A stretch of DNA of 60,000 nt from Apostichopus japonicus (Eukaryota; Echinodermata; Holothuroidea; Aspidochirotida; Stichopodidae): NCBI RefSeq assembly GCF_037975245.1, contig NC_092561.1, forward strand, positions 4,015,001 through 4,075,000, given 5' to 3'. Position 1 is the stretch's first letter, and every line of letters begins with the position of its first letter. Positions 45,761 to 58,438 of this stretch are shown piece after piece. The translations under genes were made by a program, and so were the position numbers. The notes under the pieces were generated by a model that saw only the letters and a list, made by a program, of their open reading frames with translations, ran no database searches and was not told where the DNA came from.

Positions 45761-46447
45761 ACGATGATGTACACATTACTCCTAATGTTTAGAAATGCTT
45801 ACAAACAAAAGCCCATAAATAAGAGTGCATAATGTTACAGTGCACAGTACAGAAAATTACATTACATTGACATCGTATCACTTCACATCACATTACATAT
45901 GCATTCAATAACGATGAAAGCCTTGATGTGTTTTTCAAAGCAATCACTTTCAGTGGTCTCATTCCTTTCATTAGGTATTTAGTATTAATTATTTTAACCG
46001 AGACATCCTGCCACGTCTGCTTTATTGGAATCACAAAAAACACGACATCTGACGTTCTGACAAGCAGATGCTACCAGTGGCGTAAGAAAAGGATACCGTG
46101 GAGGGGGGATGCTGGAACAGTATAGTGCAGAAAGTGCCTTATGTATGGTAAACCAAGACCTGGCGCATAGAAGTCCTTTCTCTGAAAACTCCCCCCCCCC
46201 CCAGGGCCCCCACCCCGTCTCGAGTAGCCGGAAGAAGACAATAATCAGTACTTGCGTTTCCCTTTTAAGCAAGAACGCACTAGTTCAACTGAAGCGAAAA
46301 GCAGTCGCGTACGTTACTCTTGTAAATGTAGAATTAATTGTTGTTTGTATAGTTGCAAAATATCTTTTGTGCACACTGAACTACGTGATGAATCTAATGA
46401 TGAATCTTTTGTTAAGTGAGTTGTTAGCTTCAGGTTAGATCGTCAAG

Positions 46448-46535
46448 ATGGCTCTGACTTGTCGTTGCCTCGCTAGGAGGATGCTAAAATATACCCTGCT
46501 GCCAAGGGTGGCAACGGCACGATTTGCGTCGAATG
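46448..46535 (+). CDS. NDUFB8: NDUFB8 exon 1
   Basis: Start codon and mitochondrial presequence, 29 codons plus one base. Donor GTAAGTCT. The preceding bases CGTCAAG give an acceptable translation context. Confidence 0.92.
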
Positions 46536-49500
46536 GTAAGTCTAAACATGAGTCCTTACTGTTTTTTGCAATTATATTAGATACAAGTATCAAAGATATG
46601 GGGTCAATGATATTTCAAAGTAGGCTAGGCCCCATATACAGTTAACGTTAGTTTAACATTATGCTACTTTAGTACTAGTGTAGTACTAGCCTAGCACAAT
46701 AGCCTATTTGACAGGGTGCTTGTAACACTAACACTTAGGCTAGTATCGATTGTAATTTCCTTCAAAATCTAAGTGAATTGGAAAAAAAGAAATATTCTGG
46801 ATCAATCTCCATTCATCACCTGTTCGCATATAGGTGCGATTGTGTCTTGGAGCGCAATTAGGCAAAGGCTCCCCCATCATTTGCCCCACAGTAACTAGGC
46901 CTACAGGCTTAGGCTAGGCTAGGCCTCAAAGGAAAGGTTTCGACAATGTATGTATTTGTATGTATTTTAGATCCTCCTGCAAGCAGGAACTCGCGAAGAA
47001 GCCATCATTAGCTTATCAAATCCGCAAGCTGACCGAAGTCAGTCCCTTAGATTCATATTTAATGTCCATTATTATTAACTATCAATTGTCAACAACTCTG
47101 TAACTGGACGACATACATTAATCTTGGAGTGGACTTGGAGTGACTCGAACTCGGGACCTTATGACTGAAAGGCAGCGGCTTTAACCACTGAGCTAACACT
47201 CCCTCAATATTTCGAGTCTTATTACCTGATCTACCCAACGCTAAACATCTGCAAAATTACTAGAATGTTGGTCAGGATTTACCCATTTTACATAAAAATA
47301 GCCATGTTTTGAGCATTGGGATCAAATAAAGCATATATGGTTCAGCTATGTAAAATTTAAAATGCCACAAATTTTCTGTTAAGCTTTTTAATACAGGCTT
47401 TTAAGATGTTACCATAACAATATGATTACATTCTTCTTTCAATCATATAATAGTAAACAATCCCTCAAAGTACTGTAGGCCTACATGCTATTAGTCATGC
47501 TATAGTATATGTGAAACATGGGCTAATACAAATCAAAGAAAGTTTACTCTTTGTTATCTAAATAAAAAGTATCTGAAACTCTACAGTAAATGGGGGTGTT
47601 GGAATCAGGAGTATCTACATTCTACACTATGTAGTTCATATTTCTGGTTCTCTAAAAACTGTTTATCAGATCCCCTCAGAAATGAGATAATTTTTATTCG
47701 TAGCTTGTGTTGTTTTATTGTTTATTTAACTCCTGTTCACATGTATGTAAAAAGGATGTCAGGAGAAAATCAAGCTCTCTCTATATTTTCTTTCCCACTT
47801 GCATCATTGAAGCTTGTAGTGTGTCTAGACCTTGAAATTGAGGCTACTGTATGTACTGGCTAAATTCCAGTAAATTAAAAAAAAAAAAAAAAGGAGAAAA
47901 AAACGAGAAAAAAAAAAAAAAAGGTAATTTGGATAACCATTGTCAGTCAAAACATCACATGCTTTCAGTACCTGACATAATTCATGTAATAATTGCTTAT
48001 TATCAATACACCTTATTAGACTGCCCCATGTTAATCTGTTCAGTTACTCTACTGTAATTCAGGAAAATGCCAGTGAGGACTAGATTTTAGCCAGTAGATT
48101 TTTTAAGCATACACATGGTTAAAATTGTGAATTTCTAAGCCTGATGTTTAGGAGGTTGGTTGTTGCCCAGTTTGTCAATACTCATTGTGTATGTACTACA
48201 ATTATCTCATCATAGGTGATGATCGCAAGTCTGGTGCATATCCTCGTACGCCTGAAGAGAGAGCAGCTGCTGCAAAAAAGTATAACATTCGGGTACAAGA
48301 CTATGAACCTTATCCAGATGATGGCTTCGGTTGGGGAGATTACCCAAAGTTCCCTGCTGTTCATGAAGATTATAAAGACCCACATGGTGACTGGGATTTC
48401 CCGGACCAAAGGAGAAACTTTGGGGAAACAGTAAGTTATAGTGAGCTTTGTAGCTTGTGTTGACTTCCGTTCTTTTGTACGAAGAAACATTTGCAAGACT
48501 CACATTTGGGTCGCAACCCATAGTTTGTGGACTGTTGCTGCAAAGTGAATACAGTCAATTTCACTCCTGTCAGCTGTGATCATATCTTTCGGTGTTGTAC
48601 CCATCCACATTTTTGCTGTGGAATTTTCGTAGCAACTTCAGTTGTGGGTACTAGCTACAGTGTTGCTATGTTTGTATTTCCTATGTTAGTTTATATCATG
48701 ATCTGTTTTTTAGAATTTGCCAATTGTGACAGAAGAAAGAAAATCTAGTTGCTAGTTGCAATCAGTCGATACCTCTCTATTTCTCTTTTTTTGGATAAAG
48801 TCATGAAGAGTGCTAAGGTTTTGTGTGCTTTAAAATCTAAGCAATATGTCAGCAAATGAGCCACTTTAGTTTTGCTAAGAGATGTTTCATTAATTATTCC
48901 AGTGTAATGCTTATTGAATTTTCCTTTCTTTTCAGCCGCACATAGATTATGATGTAATGGTCAGGAATAGGCCAGCTCCTTACCTTGAAGGGGATAACAT
49001 ACCCCAGTAAGTAAACCTGTCATCATTGAATGCAATTAGATTAGGTGAATGCATGATGTGTAAATATTGATACCTGTGACAGTAAAAAATGCAAGCAGAA
49101 AACTCAAGGACCATGACAAACTGGTAAACAACATTTATTCCTCTTTGAGTACTTATCACACAGCCTCCCAGACCACAACAACTGAACAACACAGTTGATA
49201 AGTATGTAAATGGTGCTGGTGGAGCCACAATTCCCACATACAGCATAATGATGTTATGTTAACCTCAACCCATTAACAATAGGGATTATATAGATCACAA
49301 TACACCTGCTGCTGTATGTATGGAATAGAAATAAAAAGAAATAAAGAGCCAGCTAGCTGGCTGTGCTTCTAAGGAACAAATCTATATTAGGCTGTCCGTT
49401 TAGAGAAAATAACAAACATTTGGAGTCCCTAAATTCAGGGCTAAAATTTAACTAGATTCGATTTTCTGACTCAGGACATTACAACACTGGTAGTACTTCT

Positions 49501-50861
49501 CTTACTTCAATTTCATAAATTAAAATCCAGAATAACCAGATTGTTCATTTCTCACAGGTGGAAGCAGGCAGCCATCTTGGGTGGTGTTTTAGTCACCCTG
49601 GGATTCTTATTCTATGCCGGACAAAAATACAAACTATTTCAGCCTGCTGTAAGTCAAGTTTTTGTTTTCTTTTTCCACGGTTGGATGAGTAAAGATTAAG
49701 TCTAAGTAGCTAGGTTGAGGTCATAAGTTTTGCGGCAAAGTTTTAGCCTGCTAAAATAGTTAAGAGTCTAACACTCCTGGAAGGGCTTTCACTCCTGACA
49801 GTAAACCTCATAACAGGAGTGATCACTTTTTATTCCTCACAAGAGGCAAACTCTTATCTTTGTGATGCTGGTGTGCAGTATGTGTGAGCCTGTATGTGTA
49901 TAATACCTAGGCCTGTAAACATGATAACTTAAAAAGGACGAGATGGGTGAATCACACTTGGTGCAGCTTGGTTCACTTTAGTGAGTACTTACAAGAATCT
50001 TTATGTCTTCGTGGAGATCAAAGGTTAACAAGGTCAAAGTCTGAAACCGTTTAAGCATGATAACTTCAACTTTAAATGTTGTGTGAACTACCAGTAAATG
50101 CATCCTAATTAGTGTTGGGTTGTGGGGTCGACAGAAAGGAGAACTAATCTGGACAAGAAATGGCTTCAGGTGGTGTGTCTGTTTTATCTCCTTGTCTGGT
50201 CATGTATTCCAGCTTCAACTACTATAGTAAAGTGGATCCTTGCTGGCTTTCGTGAAGGCCCAGAAATGTCTGAGATAATCCCTACATGGCTGTAGTAAAA
50301 CCTTGGATGCATGATAACATAGTTTGCCTTATCCCTTCTCCTTTTCTATATATGTTGATTTTTGTTTTTATTTGAGGGAAAAGGGCAAAGTTCCACCTAT
50401 TTGGAATTGATGTCTTTGTTTCATTTGCAGGCTCCCAAGCAATACCCTTATAATAGTCTTTGTTTGATTGCAATAATGAATGTATATTAGTTCCTCCTGC
50501 AAGCAGGAACTCACGAAGAAGCCATCATTGGGTTATCAAAGCCGCAAGCTGAGCGAAGTCAGTCTCTTACATTCATAATATTAACGTCCATGATTATGAA
50601 TTGTTAATTGTCACAACTCTGTAACAGGACGACATACATTTATCTTGGAGTGACTCGAACTCGGGACATTTTGATTGAAAGGCACCGGCGTTAACCACCG
50701 AGCTAACACTCCAAGATAATATAATAATATAATAAAAATATATAATAATGGTCTTTGTTTCATTGCAGGCTCCCAAGCAATACCCTTATAACGATCTTTG
50801 GATTGAAAAAGGAGGAGATCCAGATAATATACCAGAGAAGCCAAAACACTATGAATTTTAA
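46448..50861 (+). CDS. NDUFB8: NADH dehydrogenase 1 beta subcomplex subunit 8
   Basis: Accessory subunit of mitochondrial complex I, in the inner membrane arm. Five exons: 46448-46535, 48216-48430, 48936-49006, 49558-49648, 50769-50861. Lengths 88, 215, 71, 91 and 93 give 185 codons plus TAA; the human protein has 186. All introns are GT-AG. The Arg-rich, acid-free N-terminus ([20 protein letters not shown]) is a mitochondrial presequence. Family motifs follow: [14 protein letters not shown], then [12 protein letters not shown], one membrane segment at about residues 131-146 ([16 protein letters not shown]), and the signature [17 protein letters not shown]. The C-terminus KHYEF matches the family's HYE ending. 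A SINE lies in introns 1 and 4, and a decoy exon in intron 4. Confidence 0.96.
46971..47203 (-). mobile_element. tRNA-derived SINE, copy B (NDUFB8 intron 1)
   Basis: Read on the minus strand: GGAGTGTTAGCTCAGTGGTT (A box), then GAGTTCGAGTCACTCC (a near-intact B box), the ATGTATGTCGTCC body, and TTCCTGCTTGCAGGAGGAT at the end. It has a better-preserved B box than copy A. Antisense to the host gene. Confidence 0.93.
48216..48430 (+). CDS. NDUFB8: NDUFB8 exon 2
   Basis: 215 bp, acceptor CTCATCATAG, donor GTAAGTTA. Encodes [20 protein letters not shown], then the conserved YPKFP and [13 protein letters not shown] stretches. Confidence 0.96.
48936..49006 (+). CDS. NDUFB8: NDUFB8 exon 3
   Basis: 71 bp, acceptor TTTCTTTTCAG, donor GTAAGTAA. 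Encodes [20 protein letters not shown], matching the D.YNRNR region of the family. Confidence 0.95.
49558..49648 (+). CDS. NDUFB8: NDUFB8 exon 4 (membrane segment)
   Basis: 91 bp, acceptor TTCTCACAG, donor GTAAGTCA. Encodes [20 protein letters not shown] and the basic loop [10 protein letters not shown]. This is the only transmembrane helix. Confidence 0.95.
50431..50490 (+). pseudogene. Decoy copy of NDUFB8 exon 5 start
   Basis: An acceptor TTTCATTTGCAG is followed by GCTCCCAAGCAATACCCTTA, identical to the true exon 5 start. The frame then departs and meets TAG at 50488. If used, it would replace the last 30 residues by APKQYPYN plus eleven unrelated ones. No donor is needed if it were terminal, but no polyadenylation signal is obvious just after it. 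Confidence 0.85.
50491..50712 (-). mobile_element. tRNA-derived SINE, copy C (NDUFB8 intron 4)
   Basis: Same family on the minus strand: GGAGTGTTAGCTCGGTGGTT, then GAGTTCGAGTCACTCC. It is bracketed by two copies of a ~40-bp sequence spanning the exon 5 acceptor (50412-50452 and 50751-50790), much longer than an ordinary SINE target duplication. Confidence 0.93.
50769..50861 (+). CDS. NDUFB8: NDUFB8 exon 5 and stop
   Basis: 93 bp, acceptor GTTTCATTGCAG. Encodes [18 protein letters not shown] and ends KHYEF-TAA at 50859-50861. The first 24 bases and the acceptor are duplicated at 50412-50454. Confidence 0.96.
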   Translation, partial: APKQYPYNDLWIEKGGDPDNIPEKPKHYEF

Positions 50862-51822
50862 TGAAAGTTTGAGAAAAGCAACAACCAGCGAACTGTAAGG
50901 CCAGGATGGTCAGTGTGTCATACTTTGCTGCTGCTTGAGTGACTTCCATGATCTTTATAACTACATTGTGAGTGTAGTACAAGGGAATTGTCATTTGCCC
51001 AACAAATTTCCCTCACTAATTGTTACTTCCAGCAGATGGGATAACCCCTTTAAAGTATTCCTTAAAGAAGCCTGCGAAATTTGTCAGCGTCATTTTCTTT
51101 CCTGAGGTGAAAAGTTCTGTATTAAAGTAAATGAGAATGAAGCAATTCACTTTAGAACTGATGTTGCATAAATCTGGTGGACTGGATCCCCTGAACAAAA
51201 TGAAAAGTTTTCTTCCTTGTTGGATGATGGATGAAGGTTTGCTACTAAGTTATTTCACTGGTAGCCATTTGGGTAGAGTCATGCTTTTGTTTATAGTGAT
51301 TCAATACATCGAAAAGTTTCATATATGAAATGTAATGTACGCTAAACGTTTTATTGTTCATACCGTGGTTAAGTAGCAGTACAGTGTTAACCACTTCAAT
51401 ACTGGCCACTTTAGAGATACAGATAATGTCGAAATGGAGAGACAAAGGACAATTATTAGTAGAGTTTTTCATTACTCCAGCAAAAGCTGAGTTATTGTTT
51501 CTTTGGAGAGGTCAACCATATGCCCTAATATTAAATATGTTTACCATCATCATAAATGTAGCCATGATGTTCCATAAAGTAACCATGTATGATTGAAGTA
51601 AATATTGCTGACCACCCCTCCACTTACCTCTCCCCCTTACCCCACCCCTGCACCTCCTCCACCTCCACTTCCATATCCTTGTTATCCTATGCAGTAAGAA
51701 AGTAGCAATATAAATGCTGCAAGAAGAACAAAATGGTTTTGATATTTTAGTGTTTTGTCAGTTGGTTTCCATTTGTCCCTGTTCCCTCATCAGTAGAGAT
51801 ACGATTTCTTTTCTTTTTTGGC

Positions 51823-51828
51823 AATAAA
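51823..51828 (+). terminator. NDUFB8 candidate polyadenylation signal
   Basis: AATAAA in GGCAATAAAGATTT, about 960 bp after the stop codon. An earlier ATTAAA near 51121 is an alternative with a shorter 3' UTR. Confidence 0.5.
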
Positions 51829-52406
51829 GATTTCAGAAGTTAACTCAGTCAGTTATAATTTGAGAGTATTTTCGCTCGATTGCAATGTTGTAGCATTGAT
51901 GTTGTTAGCATGTAGAGGTGGTTGTTTGCTTTGTTGATATCCTGGCAATTGAATCTCACACGTTGAGAGTCAGAAAAGTTTGAGAACGTGGTCCAGTGGA
52001 GTAAGCAGAGATTTGTATAGCGAAAATAATAAAAAAATTGGAAGAAGGGCAGATAGCTCTTCTTGAGAAAACATTTCTCCTTTTTCTGACTCAATTTTTT
52101 TTTTTTTTTTTTTACTGTTCTCAGTAGTAACATACTAGATATATGCTAAACGCTTTCAGATGTACCACCAGGGAGGTTCACGATCAAAATTAAGCGATCG
52201 AGATTAGCTAGTTGGCAGAACATTAGGTTGTCCACACACTACAGTAATTGTTGTAGCTTTATCGCTATTCATCTATCTGATGTCCCCATCTCACAACCCC
52301 TCATGAGTGGCGATTACCTTAAAAGGTGCTTTTAGGCACAATTGTCGTTTTGAAATGTCGAGGTTCAACAAAATAAATATTTGAGTGGTAGTGATGGATC
52401 ACTGGA

Positions 52407-52412
52407 TTTATT
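52407..52412 (-). terminator. Candidate polyadenylation signal of the Tie-like gene
   Basis: AATAAA on the minus strand (TTTATT on the plus), about 150 bp after the stop codon. A reasonable 3' end for the transcript. Confidence 0.55.
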
Positions 52413-52561
52413 CAACAGTTAGCAAAAGAAATATTTCGTGTTCAAAAAGAGGCAAAAAGATGAAGGATATGAGCTCAAAATTAGCTTTAAAAAAAAACCC
52501 ATTACAGCTGACTGTAAGAATTAAAATGCCGACACCAGTAAATTGTGTAAAATAAAAATGT

Positions 52562-52722
52562 TCAGTCGTCGACTTGTTGGCAATTGGGTCCTTCGTAGTC
52601 ATCATCACAAAAGTTGGCAGTACCGTCACCGCAGACTCCAGTTTTAGAGTCACATGGAATCCATGATCCACGACAGTGGCATTTTTGCAAGCAGCTCCAG
52701 CCAAACCGACCAGGTGGACAAA
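52562..52722 (-). CDS. Exon 8, last EGF and stop
   Basis: 53 codons including TGA at 52564-52562, phase 1 in. Acceptor GCACTTTTTCAG. Encodes CPPGRFGWSCLQKCHCRG and ends DDDYEGPNCQQVDD-stop. A Tie receptor would continue into Ig, fibronectin III, membrane and kinase parts here. Confidence 0.88.
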
Positions 52723-55700
52723 CTGAAAAAGTGCGAACGTAAGACTTTTAAGTCATATCAGTATTTGATGGTAAATGCAAAGGTCTTTAAGTGTAAAATG
52801 TGGGAGGGAGGGATTGGGGTGAGGAAAAAGGGGGTCTGGGGGGAAATGCATGTAGAATGAAGTGAAAAATGCGATACCTAAATAACAAAGGTACATATTT
52901 ATAGAAATATAAGATTTACATAGTTCATGTTTTCACTCTTTGTAAGGATCAAAATGCTCACCCCTGTCACATTTTGGTCCCCAGTAACCACGAGCGCAAA
53001 GACAACCCAAAGGATCCGCGAAGCAGAACAAAGCTCCCTTGCAGTCTCTTGGTATTCCGTCACCAAGATCCTTGCAGGTTAACCCCTTTCCAGGTGGGCC
53101 AATCCTCAAATTTCCAGTATAAACTGGAAAACAAATTAAATTTACAGTATAATAATATGCAACGTAATTCTTTGGTGAAGTAGCTATCCAACTTAAACCC
53201 TTTCTGTCAACGAAGGGTCGAAATAATTAAAATGTTACACCAAATACCGATATACTTAACCATATCACCAATATACTGTAATTAAGCATTTCACCAAACT
53301 GCCAAAATACTTAAGCATACCACAGAACTATATATCAAATATACTTAAGCATACCACCAATATAATAAAGCATACACCAAAACTACCAATATAGTCCAGC
53401 ATACTACCAAACTACCGATAGAGTTAAACATACCAACAAACTATTTATATACTGAAGCATACCACTTTCGATTGTCGTGAAGACCCATCGACTTACAACT
53501 AATCCCCGCACACTCACCGACTGATCAGTGCAAACGAACTGTTTGCTGCAACAAACCTGATATTAAGTCACATGCACATGTATAACCCCGTGATTGGTTG
53601 AATTTGTTTTAGTCTTGAACCACCGTACAGTACTGCCGACATGCTAATCGTGAAAACCCTACATATTCAGCTATCCTGACTATCGCATCCCACCAGACCA
53701 AAGATATGAACGGGAGTTGGATTGGTAATTGAGGGCGATATTCCTACGTCACATTCAGAGCCGTATATACCGCTCTGGTCACATTACTTTCCGGTGGAAC
53801 TCTCCATGCTGTCCTTCGTTGGACAAATTTTGCAGTCGGAGGAGAAGGGGGGTGGGGTGGAAACTACTGACCCGAGGCATGGAATCAGTTAAGGATATTA
53901 GATAAATAATAAAGCATTCTCACTTGCATTATGCAAGGACAATGCAGAATGCAAATAGAGTGCCTGGTGACATAACTGTCCCCAGGTCTCGACGACTGTA
54001 AATATCCACATGGTGCTATCAGATAGGCCTACCAGTGGTATATACATACCTGTTTCGCACTGTTGACCGTAGAATCCAAGTGGACAAATGCATTTCCAAT
54101 CGTTGGCGGGGAATACTTCTCCAAGCACGCCACCATTATAACAGCGGAAGGTTCCTTTAGTACATATTCCATCAGCAACAAAGCTACCTTCGGGACATCC
54201 TGTATTAGCGGAAAATCAATTAAAGGTATAAAGTTATTATGTACTGAAAAAATTAGTCGTAACTGCATTTATCTATTTGGAAATATAAATTTTCGGTTCA
54301 AGTTACGTCAATTTGTGATGGAGATTAGAGACCAAACATTCTACGCAGTCAAATTGAAGCAGGATTTCTTTAAATTATTTTTAGAATACGTTATATATGG
54401 TTTTCTTTGTTTTCGTTTAAACTGCATCCGAATATATCAGAATAGACGAATAGATACAGTTTCATTAGTAACCGTTTGAAAATTTACCAATAATTAAATA
54501 TTTATTTCGCATCGATATTATGATTGGATATATGGCCACGTGTGGTTAACATCAGAAAATCGATGTGATGTGAACACTTAGATACGTCACTGAAAACGGC
54601 TCGGTCATTTAACTCGCTTCACTGTTTTGTCGCTGACTGAGTTATTATGAATTTTGTAACATATCCGTTTATTTGACATATTCTATACCTTTTCGAAATT
54701 AATACCACCTCACCCCCCCCCCCCCCTCTTAACTGTGAATTCAGATATAGAAATTCATTTCAAACATTTCCCTTACAATTATTACAATTAGAAATAAACG
54801 AGCAGCATTGTCGTCTGCGCGTTTGCCGCAATTCCGAAACTTTGCTTGCCAGCACAATTATTCGTATAGAGGTGTTGCAGTGACGTCATATTTTGGGATA
54901 TAGCGTGAATCATTCTCAGTGACTGGAGGGAGAGAGAGCCTCTCTATATCGTTACGTTCAATGGGCTGATATTCTTTATTTTGCTCGTTTTTCTTCATTT
55001 GCGAAAAGATTCAAATTATATATATTTTTGGGGTTTGTTTGATTTTTTTGTAGAATAACATATAGCAAAGTTTACTCAAAATATTCACCAGTCATTTAGA
55101 AATCATTGAATTTAAGGCTACAAAGTAAGTCAGTGTGAGAAGAAGCGATTTTTCACTCCAGAAAAATTGATCATGTGATGTGAAAACCAGTGAATGACTT
55201 CATGTGCAAGACCTCTATAGTCACGCAGAGTTCATGACAAATCGAAATAGCGCTAATTAATGATGATACTTTAATTAGCAAGTATAGTTAAAACGTACTT
55301 CGAATGATTAATCGGATAATCGTTCTGTATCCACTATCTCCTCGCTGATTACGGAAAACTTCGTAATAACCATCGTGCTTGCCAAAGCTTGCTCGCTTGA
55401 TCTCGAAATAACATTTTCCTGAATATTTCTTCAAACCCTTGCCATTGAATTTCCATCTCAGTTCGTTCGTATAGCGTGAGAACCCGACACCGATCACAAC
55501 ATCCTCCTTATTGTTTATGGTAATGGTTGGTCCGAATAAAGGCTTCAGCGAATCTGTGAAATGGGATAGCTGAAAGTTATTCCGTTATGACCAGAGAAAA
55601 ATAAAACTGCGATCATGAACAGGAAAATGAGTGGGAAATTATTTTAGGAATGAATTTAAAAGATTAAAATAAACTTACAAGCTACAAAGAGAAAAGAAGA

Positions 55701-58393
55701 AAAAAAGGAGAGGAAAATGGCTTAAATTGATAGTTGAATTGTGTTCTGCCGACTGAGGTATCCAGCCATTGTTTATTTGTGGTGATCCATGTAAAACCAC
55801 GCACAAGGCTGAATCTATCTAGGTTCGAATTCTAGCCGAATTTAGACAATAACTGCTTGCTCATTTTTAAAAAAAGTAAATAATTGTAGAACAATCAAAT
55901 GGCTTTGTCATTTTGAAAGGAGAATACGGATTTTCATGGAATTGTACTTACCACTGATCGGTAGAACGAATACGGGAATCCTCTGTTCGGGATCGTAGGC
56001 TGCAGATATGACGTAACTACCAAACCGATCTCTGGATTGTCGTGTGGGCTTAGGAATCTTATGTCGCTGTCCGTACGATTGTGATGAGGCTTCACAGATG
56101 AGTGGTGTGCTATGCAGAGGCGGTAAACGTCGATCATATGGACAAACGTCAAGATTTCCACAAATATCAGTGACTATATCTTGTTGATTTGTGATGGCGT
56201 AGATATTGACGTCAGTGGACTCCTGTCGATCAATACTAGCAGGAAAGACGATTCCGTAAAACTCGTCTGTGTCTGTCAATGAAAATCATAACTCGGAGCT
56301 TGGTACCACCTACTATTGTATGTGGGATGTTCTTGTAGAACATCGGAAATGTCTGGTATTGAATACGGAGAGATATGGGTGGGAAGGTGCGGGGTGTGGG
56401 AGGCAAGGAGGCTGGTATTTGGAAGGGGGGGGGGGGGGGTAGAAGCGTACGTTGATGTATGGGAGGCTGTGTGGATGGGAGGGTGTGAAGTTGGAGGGAA
56501 GATAAGAAGATGGAAGAGAGGGCAGGTGGGAGAATGGTAGCCTGGAAATGTGACATTGTTGCAAATTCCTTTTAATCATCATGTAATGATATAGTATTTG
56601 GGTTTTGGTCCAATCATCCAATATCAATATGTAATTGACTGAGAGCGAATCAAGGACTCTCTCAGCATTTGTCACAGCTATATGCTGCCTATTTCGGTTC
56701 TTACATCCTACTCGTATTGACACAGGTTTTTACTGTAGTCACAATGTTGTCATAAAGGACTGCACAGTCGATGTCACCTCTCTACTCAAACTATTAATTT
56801 GAACATGAGTAAAAGTTTTAGTTAACTACCAAACCCAAATTGGGAGCAATTTGGATGACTTTTAATCAAAAGCTCCTTAGCGATAAATGCAGAAAGAAAG
56901 AAAGAAGGAGAGAAAAAAGAAACATACCATCGTCCACAATTGTAATCGTCACACCTGCGTCCACTAACATGTGATTAAATACTGGTGGACAGCATTGCGT
57001 TTCACTTGGTTTGATTGTTACTGAGATGATATCATCCTCGTCACTATTGTCGCTGATGGTAAAAGTAAATCCATCTTCTGTTGGCACCAGGGCCTGCGAG
57101 GAATCAAATTCGTACCTTGTGGTACTTAACATTCCACCCATAGGAACTTCCAGAACTAAACAAAAAGATTAAAAAGGAAGTAAATGTTTATCAATTATAT
57201 TAGTTATTTCATCAAATTTTTTATTTATTTATTTATTTATCTATTTTTTTTTCTTACCATATTTAAATGTCAATATTGTCAAAATCAAATACTGGTCACC
57301 CAAGTTTAAGCTTCAACAAGCTTTAAAATACTTTAAAACCTCAATCAGAGATTTAGTTGTTCAGCTTATCACCGATTGAGGTTAACTGATAAATGGATTG
57401 ATCATCCCTACCAGGAAGAAACTTTTGACTGTTTTTTTTGGGGGGGGGGGGGGTGGGTGGGGGGGGACAATCTTAGTAGGCAAAAATCTCTATCATATGT
57501 TTGAAAGGAGTAATATAATTCGGAACAGACCACCGGATTCACGCAGCGTATCAGAGCGTATAAGGTTGGAGGGAGCATACGTTTATCAGTTAACCAGGCA
57601 CGCAGGAGTGTATAGGCTTGTTTTAACATGTTGTTGCTACCCTTAACTGGGACAACCAGGAGCGGGATGGGCTTACATTGTCAGCTCAATGATTTGGCGC
57701 CTCGGTCGTAACTAGCACATATCGCGGATACAGACATTGAATAACCCCATTTATGCAACACCTAATTGTATTCTGGCCATTTGATTGGTCAATTGCTCGT
57801 TGATTGCATGCAAAATCCGCTCTATTCCTCTCCGTGAAATAGAACCATGGGTTATAACTTTTTGGTAGCACTTTTTTTCAATGGTAAGAGAGCAGAGAAA
57901 CCTGTCTGTTCAAAAAAAAAAACAATCTGTTGCATGAGTGCATTTTACCCATCTTAATATAATATGTTGTATAAAACAAATAATGAATGGTTTCCATTCG
58001 TGCAATAGTGCAAATATTTCATTCGTTGAAATATGTTACTTGTTCCATTCAAGTCGGCTGCACCTCGTTGAATGGAACATTCCGTCTTTCAAGTCATGAA
58101 ATATTTGCACTATTGCACGAATAGAAACCGTTCATTATTTGTATATTATTCATGGTAGAAACTTTGTACCTGCGGTACACACTGCATCTAAAGGAACAGG
58201 TAGCATCGCCCCGTTGCAATTTTCAAATGCACTGTAGGGTACAACCGGATTCTCTTCTCCCTCAAAGAATACCAGTCCGATGACATTATTCTCAGCGGAT
58301 AAGTCGACAAAGATTGGAGAAGAGTCTGATAAATGGTCAAACAGAAAGATATTAATCTCTCTCAGATGAAACAAAAATAAATTATGGGGAATA

Positions 58394-58438
<45 letters not shown>

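Noticed and set aside
46070-46215. Possible transposon end (CCAGTGGCGTAAGAAAAGG) before NDUFB8
   Set aside because: No matching inverted terminus or target duplication was found.
52654-52860. Plus-strand frame over the last Tie-like exon
   Set aside because: Antisense of a cysteine-patterned EGF exon with clear splice sites.
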